NCBI RefSeq assembly: GCF_954871325.1
Contig: NC_088775.1
Location: 42,509,561-42,573,560, forward strand
Origin: Gordionus sp. m RMFG-2023
Lineage: Eukaryota > Nematomorpha > Gordioida > Chordodea > Parachordodidae
Direction of reading: 5' to 3'
DNA: 64,000 nucleotides
Below, piece after piece: positions 1 to 11,329 of this stretch (position 1 is its first letter; every line of letters starts with the position of its first letter). The position numbers and the translations under genes were made by a program. The notes below the pieces were generated by a model. It did no database searches. It saw only the letters and a program-made list of their open reading frames with translations, and was not told where the DNA came from.

Positions 1-687
1 CCTGCAAAATGTAGTAGCAGGAAGGTCATGTCATTCCCTAATTAGATAATAAAATACCTTATTAGAATACCTACATATGAATAAATTAAAACCTGACCTG
101 CGAAATATATATATAAACTAATATAATATCCAGAAAAACAATAAATATTTATATTTAATAATAATATAGAATCAAACAATCAAGGACAGGACGTAATCTA
201 ATTCGAATTCGAATCTTCGTGAATCCATTCTTTAAACTTTTTTTTCGTAATAACATCATCTCCTCTCTTCACAATAATGTTTACTTTACCTTCTTTTATT
301 TATATATAATATTTATATTTTAAATGTACACAATATAATAAAGATAATAAGTTATTATTATGGTACATCAATTCAAATCTTTTCCTTATTCCATGGTGTC
401 CCCATTGTCATTCTTTCGCAAAAATTTATTATTGATAAATTTCGCGACAATTTTTTGCATGGGAAATGTTTATTGTGGGTTAAGTTGTGATTAAAATGGA
501 ACTATTCAGGTGGTTAATATATTTTTAAAAAATTGTTTTCATGTTTTTTTAGTGATATTTGGTTGAACACTGTCTTTTTTCTATTATAATAAAATATCCA
601 CTAATATATATAAGCATTTTGTTGTCCAAGGTGAGGTGATAATATAATAATTTTTCAAAACACCATTTAACCAATATGGATTTTATA
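1..687. other. AT-rich DNA without a gene
   Basis: I see no open frame, repeat or transposon signature here beyond AT-rich simple sequence. The stretch ends at the 8-base target duplication of the hAT element that begins at 696. Confidence 0.6.
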
Positions 688-707
688 TTTATTATTAGTG
701 TTGTTAA

Positions 708-786
708 AGTAACTAGTTACCAAAAAATAACTGTAACTAGTTATATTTTTTGAAATGTAAACTGCCAAAAGTAACTAGTTACTTTT
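708..786. repeat. Subterminal palindrome array of hAT-1 (GTAACTAGTTAC)
   Basis: Three close copies of a 12-base palindrome with core ACTAGT occur within about 75 bases of the left end. Degenerate copies sit at 5575-5620 next to the right end. Arrays like this in hAT elements are known to bind the transposase; that role is inferred here. Confidence 0.7.
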
Positions 787-880
787 AAAAATATATATGT
801 ATAAATCGAAATAATATATTCTAGTAATTAATTTTATTTTTAATATGTTTTTTTAAAAATAATATAACTATTTATTAAAG

Positions 881-1086
881 GCTTGCTCAACTTGCCACCA
901 AGATTTCTTTGATTCAATCAATGATGAAAATACTTATCTCAATCATATATAGTTTTAAATAGATATTCCTGCACAACAATCATTAGTACAAGAACATTAT
1001 TGTGGCTTGCTCAACACTAACTTACCACCAAGATTTCTTTGATTCAATCAATGATGAAAATATTTATCTCAATCATATATAGATTT
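881..1086 (+). repeat. Direct repeat of about 80 bases, two copies
   Basis: The block beginning GCTTGCTCAAC at 881 recurs at 1005, 124 bases on, and stays nearly identical through ATCATATATAG. It lies inside hAT-1 and left of the LINE insertion, so it is probably an internal duplication of hAT-1. Confidence 0.75.
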
Positions 1087-2417
1087 AAGTTAATTTATCT
1101 ACTTGATCATTATATTTAATTTGAAAAAAAAAAAATTTTTTTTTAAAATATTTTTAAACATTCCAAAATTCCACAACCATCTAAACCTCAAATTTTAATA
1201 AATATTTTAAAAAAAATATAGATTTTAAGTTAGTTTGTATTATATTTTTTAAAATATAAATTTTTATTTAAACATTACTCAATTATTTAAACCTTAATAT
1301 TCATGAATATTGTTACAAAAAAATTAAATTTTTAATTTAATTTTATAATTTTTATTTTTTTTTAAATAACATTTTTGGAATTTTAGAAATAAGTCATTCA
1401 TTCATATATACCCCCTCCCCCCCCCCCCCACCTCCTTTTTTTTTCTTCTAAAATGGGTATGTCAAGTATTTGTAATGCCTGCCATAGAAATATAACTTTG
1501 ACCCAAGCTATTTGTTTTTATAAACATGGGCCCAGGTCAAAATCATGTATAAACTCTGGTAAGCCCCCTTCAAATGAAATTTTGTACAACAAAATTGAGA
1601 CAACCCCCATTGTAACTCAAAATTTTTATCCTGATTTTTATGATAATTTTAAAGTGGGAAAATGCCACCAACCTTAATCCAAGTCTTTAATTTCTAATTT
1701 TTTAACAACACTTATTATGGAAGTTAATTCAAATTTAAATTCCCTTAAAGCTTGGGAGAATCTTTTAACCTTTCCTTTTAAAGTCTTAATTAAACCTACA
1801 GATAAAAATGAAAAAACTATTTTGCATGAATGTATAAAATATAAAATAGAATTTTTATGACTTAGAAATGGAAAATTACGTTCCTGATGTAAGGGCTACA
1901 TCTGATTTTGCCCATAAATGCAAAATTATGTCAAAAAAATAGACCAAGGGCACGTATGTGGAGCTCTTAAATTAACTTCATCTAATGATAAATTGACTCC
2001 ATTTGATGAACATACTTTTACTTTATTAGAAGAATTGCATCCTCAGGCTTTTCCTGTAGATCTTCCCATCCCTATAAAATCTAATTTAATCGAAATAGGT
2101 AAGGAAGAACTAATTAAAACAGTTTTATCTTTTAATAAAAACTCTGCAGGGGGAATTGACGGTTTTAGCCAATTCCATTCCCAATTTTTAATTAACCCTA
2201 AAAATCCTTATCAAGATTCATTTGTAAATTCATTGGTAATACTTAGTGAAAATATATTCAATGATTTACCTAGTCAAGTTCACCAAATTCTTTTTGGCGC
2301 AAGATTAATTGCTTTTCTAAGCCTGGTGGTGGAATTCGGCCAATTGCAATAGGGTCTTTTTTTAGGAGATTATTAGCTAAGATAATCGTTGAGCGTATCA
2401 AACCTGGTGCTTCAAAA

Positions 2418-2963
2418 ATGTTCCAAATATATCAACTAGGCTTTGGTACTAAAGGGGGATGCAAAATAGCCGCTCACTCTCTTCGCATATATATCGAAGA
2501 TCCTCCTCCAGATGCCATAGTCTGTAAGCCTGATTTTGAAAATGCTTTTAATTCTTTATCCAGAAAAGCATTTTTTAACATTTTTTATGAAAAATTCCCA
2601 GTTTATGCAAGATTTATTGAACAGTCTTATGGCTGTAGAACCTCTCTCAAATTTCGGGAATATACAATTCCCTCTGACGAAGGTATTCAACAAGGAGACC
2701 CTTTGGGCCCTCTGATCTTTAGCTTAGGTTTACATAACCTAGTTCATTGTCTAAAATCCTTTTTTAATTTAGATTTAAACATATGGTATCTATATGATGG
2801 TACCATTTGCGGACCTTCTAAAAATATTCTAGCAGCGATAGAATATATAGAGAAGAATTCTCTAAACATAAGCCTTACTCTAAAAAAAGCTAAATCTGAA
2901 ATAGGCTTTTTAAATTCAAATACTCTCAAAGTCCAAGGGTTTAAAATCATTTTAAAAAAGTGA
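2418..2963 (+). pseudogene. Reverse transcriptase domain of LINE copy A
   Basis: This 181-codon open stretch contains the RT palm. Motif A reads DFENAFNSLSR around residues 39-49, with Asp and the usual Phe. Motif B reads GIQQGDPLGPL around residues 89-99 and is very well preserved. Motif C reads WYLYDG around residue 123, so the second catalytic region has lost one of the paired aspartates. A related but out-of-frame block at 1918-2352 holds the upstream finger region (GGIDGF near residue 78). The enzyme would copy element RNA at a nick in the chromosome. This copy cannot be active. Confidence 0.85.
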
Positions 2964-3557
2964 AATTAATCTTCTAGGTTCACCTTTAAGTAGTTTTTCC
3001 AACTGTGAGGTATTCGTGGAAAAATTTTTCTAAGGTTTATTAGGACTTGAAACTATTTTAAAAGAAATTCCTTCACACCAGAGCTTTTTTCTTTTAAAAA
3101 AATATATTTTTTTACCAAAGATTTTACATATTTTTAGTCTTCTTCCTTTTTTTTAATAATGAAATTATTGATCGTGTTCATGAATTTTTTAGAAGTTTAT
3201 TAGAAAATACTTTAAATATTAAATTGGAAGATTTTAATTGGGGTTTCTCACAATTACCTTCGAAAATGGGTGGTTTAGATTTATATCCTTAAAATCTTAT
3301 ATCTCCTCATTTTTGGCATCGGGTTTGATGAATAACGCCATGATATCTTCTTTTATCTCTCCTAAAGATAACCTTTTAAACTGAGCCTTGACAGCCTGGG
3401 TATCTTTAGCTCCACCTGAAGCTACCTTACCCACAATCTTAACACACCAATCTATTTTCGAACCTTTAATTAAAAAAATTTTTTAAATAATCTCATCAAA
3501 CCCCCCTTTGGAGTATATTCAACTATTACAGAATGCTGACTGTACTAGTGGTTATGA

Positions 3558-4204
3558 ATGGTTGGAAGCATTACCAAGTGTAACCTAGGTAACCACTTAT
3601 CAGATGAACAATTAAGAGTTACCATAGGCTATCGACTTAGATGTAACATTGTTCAACCACATACATGCATCAAATGTAAAATATTAGTTGACTCCAAAGG
3701 GAGACATGGTCTAAATTGTATAGAGAGTCAAGGCAGGCATGCAAGACATGCAGCAATTAATTTAGCTATTAGCCATTCTCTTACCAGGGCCCGAATACCA
3801 AACATCCTGGAGCCTACAAATTTATCATTAGATGATGGCTTAAGACTAGATGGCTTAACTTCCGTGCCTTGGTCTTTAGGGAAATCCTTAATTTGGGACT
3901 TCACATGCGTATCTGCTTTCCCAAAAATTTAAATTCTAATCCGGTTGATATAGCTGAGAAAGAAAAAACAAGGAAATATTCCAAATTCACAAATTATATT
4001 TTTACACCGATCGTTATCTCTTCCCTTGGACATATGCCAAGCGGAACTTTAAAATTCTTAAAAAATATAAGCGATAAGACAAGAGCCCTTACATCAGAAC
4101 CAAAAGAATTCTATTTTTTAAAACAAAACCTACAAATCACTATTTTAAAATATAATTACTCATGTTTTTTGGGAACTTGTAGTCCCACCTCCGTTTTTAT
4201 ATAA
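3558..4204 (+). pseudogene. C-terminal zinc cluster and restriction-like endonuclease of LINE copy A
   Basis: The block shows CIKCK, then GRHGLNC, then GRHARHAA, then LEP. It continues with DDGLRLDGLT and LIWDFTC, the pattern of a PD-(D/E)XK-type nuclease core in this LINE group. In the sister copy at 41180 the same place reads GKRPDG and LVWDYSC. The expected RPDG is RLDG here, so one nuclease residue appears lost. The frame shifts once near 3900, and the tail ends a little after 4200. Confidence 0.8.
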
Positions 4205-4230
4205 TATTGTTTTATTTTATATTTGATATG

Positions 4231-5559
4231 TTAATTTTAATATTAATTTTATTTCTATATATATTTTTAAAAATAAAAGATGTTTGAAAATAAAAAAAAA
4301 AAATTATTAAAATTATAATACCTATGTAAAAATATATAATTAAAAGAAGAGAAATAAAATAAAATAATGTATTTAGGTTTGGTCGGCGGGGCTTAATGAC
4401 CCATGTATAGATATACATTTGGATCGACAAATTTTGATTGATATTCTTTATCGTAGGTAGAAGCCTTTTTTGGATCAGCTGTGATTAAACTAACCTTTGC
4501 ACATTGTTTTGAATAATTTTAGGGCTTGAGATCCAAATGATCCACATGTATCTGAGACTACCGGAACAAACAAAAGATTATTAATTTGTTTTTGTATTTT
4601 TATCTTTCGCGATAGAGTTAAAATAAAAAGATCTGGCAAAACGATCTACACATGTATAATTCCAAGCGAGGGGTATACCTTGGTTCCAATGGACTAGCTT
4701 TGTGCTAAACTAATTTTAAATTAAATTTAAATTTTGTTTAAATGTCTGATTGTGTTCGCTAAGTAAATGTCCAAATAGATTCTCTCTTATCAAATTGTTA
4801 CATTGCTGGGTTTTATAATTTTGTAACCAAATTCAAGTAATAAACCTATTTTTTAATATTATTTCCTTACAAATTTAGCATAATATTTTCGATATTTTTT
4901 GCCCTCAAGTTGCTGGCAATATTTATACTGGAATTTCATAAGTTATAAATGTATTTTTTTTAAATTTTACTAAATTAGAACATAAAACTTAGTATAAGGA
5001 AGACAAAGATTTAGATTATTTTAAAATTAAATAATTTTTGTATAAAATGCTAAATTAGTCATCATTACTTACTAATAAGAAAAGACAAAGACTATGAAAG
5101 AAAAACAAAATATTATAATGCAGATATCAAATATCATTTCCTTCAACAAAAGATTAATCAAATAACCTTAATTCTATAGGCTAATTTAATTTTTTTGAAA
5201 ATTGGGGAATTATCTAGGGTATTTTTGTCATGGTCCTCTTGTTCAGGATTTTTTACCTTCTAAAAAAATAGGTAAATTCTATGATCTAAAGTGATGCATA
5301 TATAATAAAATAAAAAATAAATTATCTAATACCCTTCCCTTATTATTCTTATTATCACATCTTGACAAAAAAAACTCCAAAATTATACAGTTCTATTTGA
5401 ATTGACATTAAAATGTATATATTTGCAATAAGTTTAAAATAATTATTTGCAACAACTGTATATATAAATATCATATTTGCAAATATTTGAGTGAAAAAAT
5501 TATTAATTCTTAATACATAACCTGAAACCCATGTTTAGAATTAATAGACCATTTTAAAA
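4231..5559. other. Interior of hAT-1 right of the LINE, no gene
   Basis: AT-rich DNA with one more mixed stretch at 4380-4760. No conserved transposase motif was found. It may be LINE tail followed by hAT-1 interior. Confidence 0.5.
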
Positions 5560-5638
5560 TTTATAACCAGAAAGTAACTTATAATGTAACTTTAACTAGT
5601 TATGTTTCAAAAGTAACTTTAACAACACTATTTATTAT

Positions 5639-7469
5639 TTAATGTATTTGTATAAAACTATATACAAAAACTCGCCCTTGCTTGAAGTCAGGATTTTTTT
5701 TTTTTTAAAAAATAAAAAAACAGGGTAAAAAGTTGTGGGGTAAATATGACATATTCTGCCATTGTAAATAAAAAGAATAATTCATTGCAAATCAGGGAAC
5801 CAATCTATGAGTTATTATTCTATCTTGATATGATAATTGAATCGTGCCTATTGATCTTTTAATAAGAATATTTATTTAGTTGATCTTCATAATTCGATTT
5901 TATTTTTCGAAAATTGGTCATTATTAAAAATATATACGAATTTCAATTTGGTCTTGTACAAATATCATTATAATTATGATAAAATAAAATAAAATAAATC
6001 TTTCTTGGACTTCAGTTGAGATTTTTTGAATTTTATATTTGAGCAATATATGGGTCACATATTTTACCGATAGGAGACGATCGTAATATATCAAAATTTT
6101 TATATTTTATCTGCTCTCTTTAACTTTCTTCGTTCCCTACTATAATATTAGATAAGAAAAAGAAAGAAGATATTATATGATAAAATTAAGGTGATAATGT
6201 GTTAACAGACAGATGAAAATATTATATTTTTTCCTTGTTTCATTTTGGTTTTACATAATATCATTATCAAAGTGAATATATCTATTTAAAAACAAAAAAA
6301 TGTTTTACATAGTTAAAATTCCATAGGAGGCAATGGTCTAAGCAATTTTATTTTGTCTGATTACTATAGCTGATTATTTAATTAAATTAAGAGCTTTTTT
6401 AAAAATTTAAATAGATAAGACCTAAGTGCATCTTATAGTTTCTTTAATAGTATATAAAAATTTACCTTAAATAGTTTAGTGTACATACTAAATCGTTTTA
6501 TAATAATAAGATATAAATAGAAAATTGATATTTTCCTAATATTTACACACTAAAATTAGCAAAAATATAAGGCTAAAATTTATTTTGATTACATTCACAA
6601 TTAGATAGATTAACTATTAGTAATATATTATGAACATATACGAAATAAATTTTTTGGAAAAAAACGGAAATAAATATCCAAAGAAAAATTCGTCCTGAAA
6701 ATCCAGCAATACTGTCAAAAACATATATTTATCAATTTTCCACTATTTCCGCTAATTTATCAAAGTGAAAAAAAAATAACCCTGAGTGTGAAAATTTAAA
6801 GTATTGCAAACGGGCGGAATGACCACAAGACCAAGTGGGTATTTTGCCAACGAGACCTCGAGAAATGTCGATTTTGGAGGTCGATCAGTAAAAAAAAATG
6901 GAAAAAAGAGGGCGATTAGAAAAAAATATATTATTTCTTTTTATCATATATTAGTTATGACATTTCTCTTATCATATTTATATATTTTATATATTATATT
7001 AAAAGTTATCATCTTTCCTTTCTATTAGAATATCATATTAATATATTTTATGATGATTATCATTTAGATATTAATATTTTATAGGTTTTTCTTTCAAATA
7101 CAATTCTTGTCCGTTTAAATGAAAGCCAAGTTTTTATTAAGTTATTAATACTGTTATAAGTAAAATTAGGAATTTAAAATTAAAAAAGAGAGATATTGCA
7201 AATATATAGTACAAGAGTTGATCTTTGCGAAAATAATTTATCTAGTTAAAGGAGATTGTCATCTTTCTCGCGTGCCCACCAGACCTTAGATAGTTATATG
7301 ATTATGAGAGCTTACTCCCGATCTCTATAAGGCAAAAATTATCAGTAGCTAAATCTATGATTGAGAATCTGAGGAAATTAGTTAAATCAGCTTTGATTTT
7401 TTTGAAATAATAGGGTGACTCTTATTATATCTTAAAGCTAAAAAAACTGAAAATTTATGAGCTTGGAAA
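5639..7469. other. AT-rich intergenic DNA
   Basis: No coding region, transposon end or repeat could be supported. The open frame at 6804-7028 is short and turns into a simple hydrophobic AT-driven tail, so it is not called. Confidence 0.5.
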
Positions 7470-7727
7470 ATGATTGAAGATGCCAAGTCTTCTGTATCCT
7501 TTATAACTTTAACCTCCACTCGAAATAAAGCTATTAAAATGGCTGAAAATTTAAATCAGAATATTCCTGATTTAAAGCTGCCAGATAACATCTGGATACA
7601 AAATGAAGTGCTAAAAACTCTAATAAGTCTTACAAGGAGGATGTATAGTGATAAATGCAAAGATGAACGCTCGAAGATTCGATTAATCTCTATAAAGCAT
7701 TTCGTCCTACAATTTATCAAATTATAA
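7470..7727 (+). other. Orphan open frame of 85 codons, unrecognised
   Basis: The frame has mixed codon use and a charged C-terminal half (repeated Lys/Arg/Glu around residues 55-75), unlike the surrounding AT repeats. It has a stop just upstream of its ATG and no clear splice sites. It may be a remnant of a transposon gene or of a host exon. I do not recognise it. Confidence 0.25.
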
Positions 7728-9355
7728 ATAGTTTAACAACCATAAAATTTCAGTGAATAAAGAGCTTATAACGAATATGCAATATTTGCAATTTTTTTAC
7801 CATTTTCTCTAAATTTTTTATTTTGATTAAATATATATCTAAGGTATTTCAGGCCTTGAAGAAAGTTTCACAATTAGAAAATTATTCAGATTATGACATG
7901 AATTGTCTTCATTTGCCCGTTACAAAAGTTTAATAATCAAGTTAATACAAATATTTATGATATAATTTGTGATATTGAGGAGTATAATAACCGTTGAAAT
8001 ACTACGATCAATGCTTAATATGCAACTAGGAGACTCTTTGATGCTATGATATGCACACACCAGAGTTTGGCGTGCTACTTAATAAAAGTTAACGGTTACC
8101 GTTATGAAATATAGCGGCTAAGTTACCATCGTCACTGTGTAACAGTTACAAAAATGTTCTTCGTTATATATTTAAAAATAAGAATAAATGAAAATAGATT
8201 ATGCGATTAAGAATTTTATAAAATAAAAAGTAATATAATAAAGAAACGAAAACTAATTTATTAATATTTTATTGTCTAATTTAATAAAAATCAAAAATTA
8301 TCAATTTAAAGCATTCATTCAGTAATGAAATAATTTTTGTCTTCTGTTTGGTTTTTCAAATTTGCAAATTAAAAGGGCTATAAGGGATTGGTAATTATGC
8401 ATTATAATAAATAAATATTTATATTATTGAATATTTATGTTATATTATTATTTCAAATGATGGATCGAGATATAGGTTTTTCCAATTTATCTTTGTACTA
8501 CAACTGTGGAAATAAAAAAAAATCATTTTTATCGGTTCAATCTTGTAAATTAATATGATATAAAAAAAGTGATGTTTTTAAATGAAACTTTAAATAATCT
8601 GTTGTTCACAATCTTACAAAATTTGTTTTTACCAAAATATATCGACGACAACCTATACTGAAATAATTACTTTTTCAATGGCTTAACAAAATCCCACAAT
8701 GAAAAATTTGAAATTGAAGAAATCCTATTCGCAGTTCTATATAATTCTCTTGCTTTCTGTTACCAATACAATCAGACATTTCATTTTAGCGTTTAATAAA
8801 TTTTATCAAAAATATTTTTTAAATTAAAAAAAATAACTTTTGTTTAAAAAAAATAGTAAAAATGTTTTAAAAGTAACGAAAATAAACATTACTTTAAGTT
8901 ACACAAACAAATTTAATAGTTATAGAAGCTCTTCGTTATATTTTTAAAATGGGATATTTATATGTAACGTAACTCTATTTGTAATTTTCTGCCTAATTTT
9001 GCACGCAATGGCACACATTAATCTATTTATTGCTAACTTATTAGTAAATTGTGGAAGAACATCGAGTAAATTTTAAATTTTAAAATATATGCTTAGGGCA
9101 AATATGGAATACGATTAATTGGAGACATTTTTATTAATTCCAGTTGATAAAGATTGTTGATGCAAATAGAACTCGAATATTTTATTTGAGCCAGTTGAGA
9201 ATTAATGCTAGATTATAAAATTATATAATATTCGTGATTTATTTTTTAAATTTTTTTGGGAAACTATTTTGCAATACCCCTTATTTTATATGCATACAAT
9301 CGGTACAATATGATGTATTGTATGTAGGTTATATTAATATGTAATACTTTTATAA
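7728..9355. other. AT-rich DNA with possible transposon-end palindromes
   Basis: There is no gene. TAACGGTTACCGTTA near 8089-8104, and GTAAC-rich sequence at 8870-8970, resemble the subterminal palindromes of the hAT elements in this window. I could not find matching terminal repeats or a target duplication. Confidence 0.3.
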
Positions 9356-9389
9356 CAGTGGCGTAGCCATTTTCTAATGGGGGGGGGGG
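9356..9389. mobile_element. Transposon-end motif CAGTGGCGTAGCCA with an 11-base G run
   Basis: A CAGTGGCGTAGCCA start followed by a G run resembles the ends of some hAT-like miniature elements in animal genomes. The partner end was not found, so this is a solitary end at best. Confidence 0.35.
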
Positions 9390-10673
9390 CATCAAATTCT
9401 TATATTATTAATTTTTTGGTGGTATTTATATAATCTCAAATTATTCGTAACAAGATCTTGGCCAACCTTAAGATTAAAAAGTGCTGAAAGCATTTATTCA
9501 GTAAATTTTATCAATGTTTAGATCATAATTCTTTATGAATTTAGAATTTGGTAGATAGTATAAAGAGAGAAAAAATTGCCAAATCCTGCATGAAAAGTAT
9601 AAAAAATTATATATCCAAAATGAACACTATGACGTCATGCTCTAAGCGTGAAGTCAGCCTGAAAACACTAATTCTGAAACTTATACTAAACCATTAAATA
9701 GGGTTTTATTAGTATATTTTATTTCTTTATTCTCTTTGGTAGTTGGTTTAAAGAGGAAAAGAATTATTGGTAAAAAATAAAAAAAATTCAAAATTAATAT
9801 CATGCCAGAACGGAGAATATATAAGTTCTCTATCTGGTTTGCGTAATATTTACTGTCTTATTAATTTTTTAATCAATTTATCCAGCCATTAAAAAAGTAA
9901 GCGAATTATGAACCAAAAACTAACTATGATATTACGTTTTAAGAGTAAGGTAGCCAAACATCTGGAGGTATTATCTCGAAAATTACGTCAACAATTAGTG
10001 CGTATTTCATACTTCTTAACTGATTCAACCCGTTTGGTATATGTTTAAAGAAAAACCTTTTTTTGCAAAATAAAAAAATTGCCAAAATTAAAGGAAAATT
10101 ATAGAAGCAATGAACAATATTTAATGCATTATTAGTACTTGCTAGTTCATCTATCAGTTTTTTTTTAGCCAATAAATAAATAACCAGTTATAAGTGGAAA
10201 AGAAATTACGGCAAAGTCTTAGGCTGTTTAAATATCGAATTTTAAATTATCAAAAATCAGTTTGGTCTGAATGCATTAAGATTTCTCTTCCCCCGTTTCA
10301 AGATATTTTTGAACCTAATAATTCTATGATCTACAAAAGTCTTATTTTTTCTTTTCAGTTTGTTTAATAAATATAGAGGTAATTTAAATCTCATTAATTG
10401 ATAAAATCAGATATTAAGATGCAGTTTTAAACATGAAGTTTGCCAAGCTTTTAAAAGCATTAATTCTAAAGCTTAGGCTAATATGTAATGCTTAAAAAAT
10501 ACTATTTTAATCTTCAATCCGGCATAGTCTAAATAAAACAGTTATAAGCAAAATAAGAAAATTTCTAAAATTGCTATAAAAATTCAAGATAGAACGAAGA
10601 TTCTAGAAGTATAAAAGCAATTAAAAAAATTAATTAAACACAACATATAAAATAAGTTTTACTATTATTATCA
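9390..10673. other. AT-rich DNA without a gene
   Basis: No conserved coding sequence was seen on either strand. The short frame at 9939-10172 (minus) has no recognisable motif. The stretch ends at the TTATAAAA duplication flanking hAT-2. Confidence 0.5.
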
Positions 10674-10681
10674 TTATAAAA

Positions 10682-10830
10682 CAGGAATCCAAACCGAAAC
10701 GAATATCGGTTTGGTTCCGGTTCAGGCTCGGATAAGAATAACGGTTCAAGGTTCAGGTTCGGTTCACAAAAAATAAAAATATCGGTTCGGTTCGAACCTC
10801 TAAAAACCGGTTTGAACACTTTTGTATTCA
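10682..10830. repeat. Left terminal and subterminal repeats of hAT-2
   Basis: After the 17-base terminal repeat come many copies of GGTTCGG, GGTTCAGG and CGGTTTGG on both strands. The matching right-hand set is at 21812-21956. The open frame across this block is a by-product of the repeats. Confidence 0.8.
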
Positions 10831-10991
10831 AACCTACATTCGAATTATGTATAAGGAAGAATTTTTTTTTATTTCATAATTAAAATAAAAACAAATACAT
10901 AAAACCTTCATTTCTATTAATTGCGCATTAAAAAATAATATTTAATTTATAAATATAAACAAATATCGATGATTAATTTTAATATGAACAA

Positions 10992-11156
10992 TTACTTAAA
11001 ATTTTTTTTATTAAGCCGCACAATTAATATATTTTCAAAATTTGTTTCACTCAAATTACATCTATAAGGAGATAATATAAATTTAATTGTTGAAAAACAT
11101 CTTTCCACACTAACTTGGGTAGCCGGCACTGCCAATATGATATCAGATTTGACGTA
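10992..11156 (-). pseudogene. hAT transposase C-terminus (dimerisation domain) of hAT-2
   Basis: On the minus strand about 54 codons stay open to a TAA. They read VPATQVSVERCFS, then FILSPYRCNLS, then ENILIVRLN. This is the hAT C-terminal dimerisation signature (PATxxxxER.FS, then LSP.R..L). The domain pairs transposase monomers at the element ends. It lies about 310 bases inside the left end, so the gene ran right to left. Upstream the frame meets a TGA at 11157-11159 and then the gypsy insertion; the rest of the gene is not visible. No change inside the domain looks inactivating, but the gene is incomplete. Confidence 0.8.
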
Positions 11157-11329
11157 TCATTTATAATACTATTTGTAAATAATTTATATATTGGATAATT
11201 TTTCTCTAGGCATTATAATTTATGAGCTTAAAATATTTAAAAAATGTTGTAAAATGGCAATATATTAAAGTTTATAAAAATTATGACTGACGCTTATCAA
11301 TCAAATGTGATTGATAATATTTTTTATAA

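Larger units (their letters stand above)
1453..4230 (+). mobile_element. LINE copy A with restriction-like endonuclease, decayed
   Basis: Three successive blocks match the layout of non-LTR elements that carry one ORF and a C-terminal restriction-like endonuclease. A Cys/His cluster (CNAC ... HGP ... SC) lies near 1470-1550. Reverse transcriptase lies at about 2080-2960. A zinc cluster followed by the endonuclease core lies at 3558-4200. Frames change several times, and the RT active-site segment reads YLYD where YxDD is expected, so the copy is dead. It sits inside hAT-1. The same family recurs at 25592-26220, 41100-43755 and 61862-64000. The clade (R2, R4, NeSL, Utopia or another) cannot be fixed by eye. 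Confidence 0.85.
696..5630. mobile_element. hAT-type DNA transposon (hAT-1) with perfect target duplication
   Basis: The left end reads TAGTGTTGTTAAAGTAACTA and the right end is its inverted counterpart, finishing AACAACACTA. Both are flanked by the same 8 bases, TTTATTAT, at 688-695 and 5631-5638. Eight-base target duplications and short inverted ends of this kind are the hAT hallmark. Just inside both ends lie copies of a GTAACTAGTTAC palindrome. I recognise no transposase inside; most of the interior is a decayed LINE (1453-4230). The element was probably a non-autonomous or eroded copy into which the LINE inserted later. The ends are well supported; assignment to a hAT subfamily is not possible by eye. 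Confidence 0.88.

Noticed and set aside
8043-8990. Possible complete hAT element with TAACGGTTACCGTTA repeats
   Set aside because: Neither matching terminal repeats nor an 8-base duplication could be found, so only the palindromes are mentioned.
9939-10172. 77-codon minus-strand frame
   Set aside because: No conserved motif; composition follows the local AT bias.
10634-10831. 65-codon frame on the minus strand with EPEPEP-like sequence
   Set aside because: It is the GGTTCGG subterminal repeat of hAT-2 read as protein.
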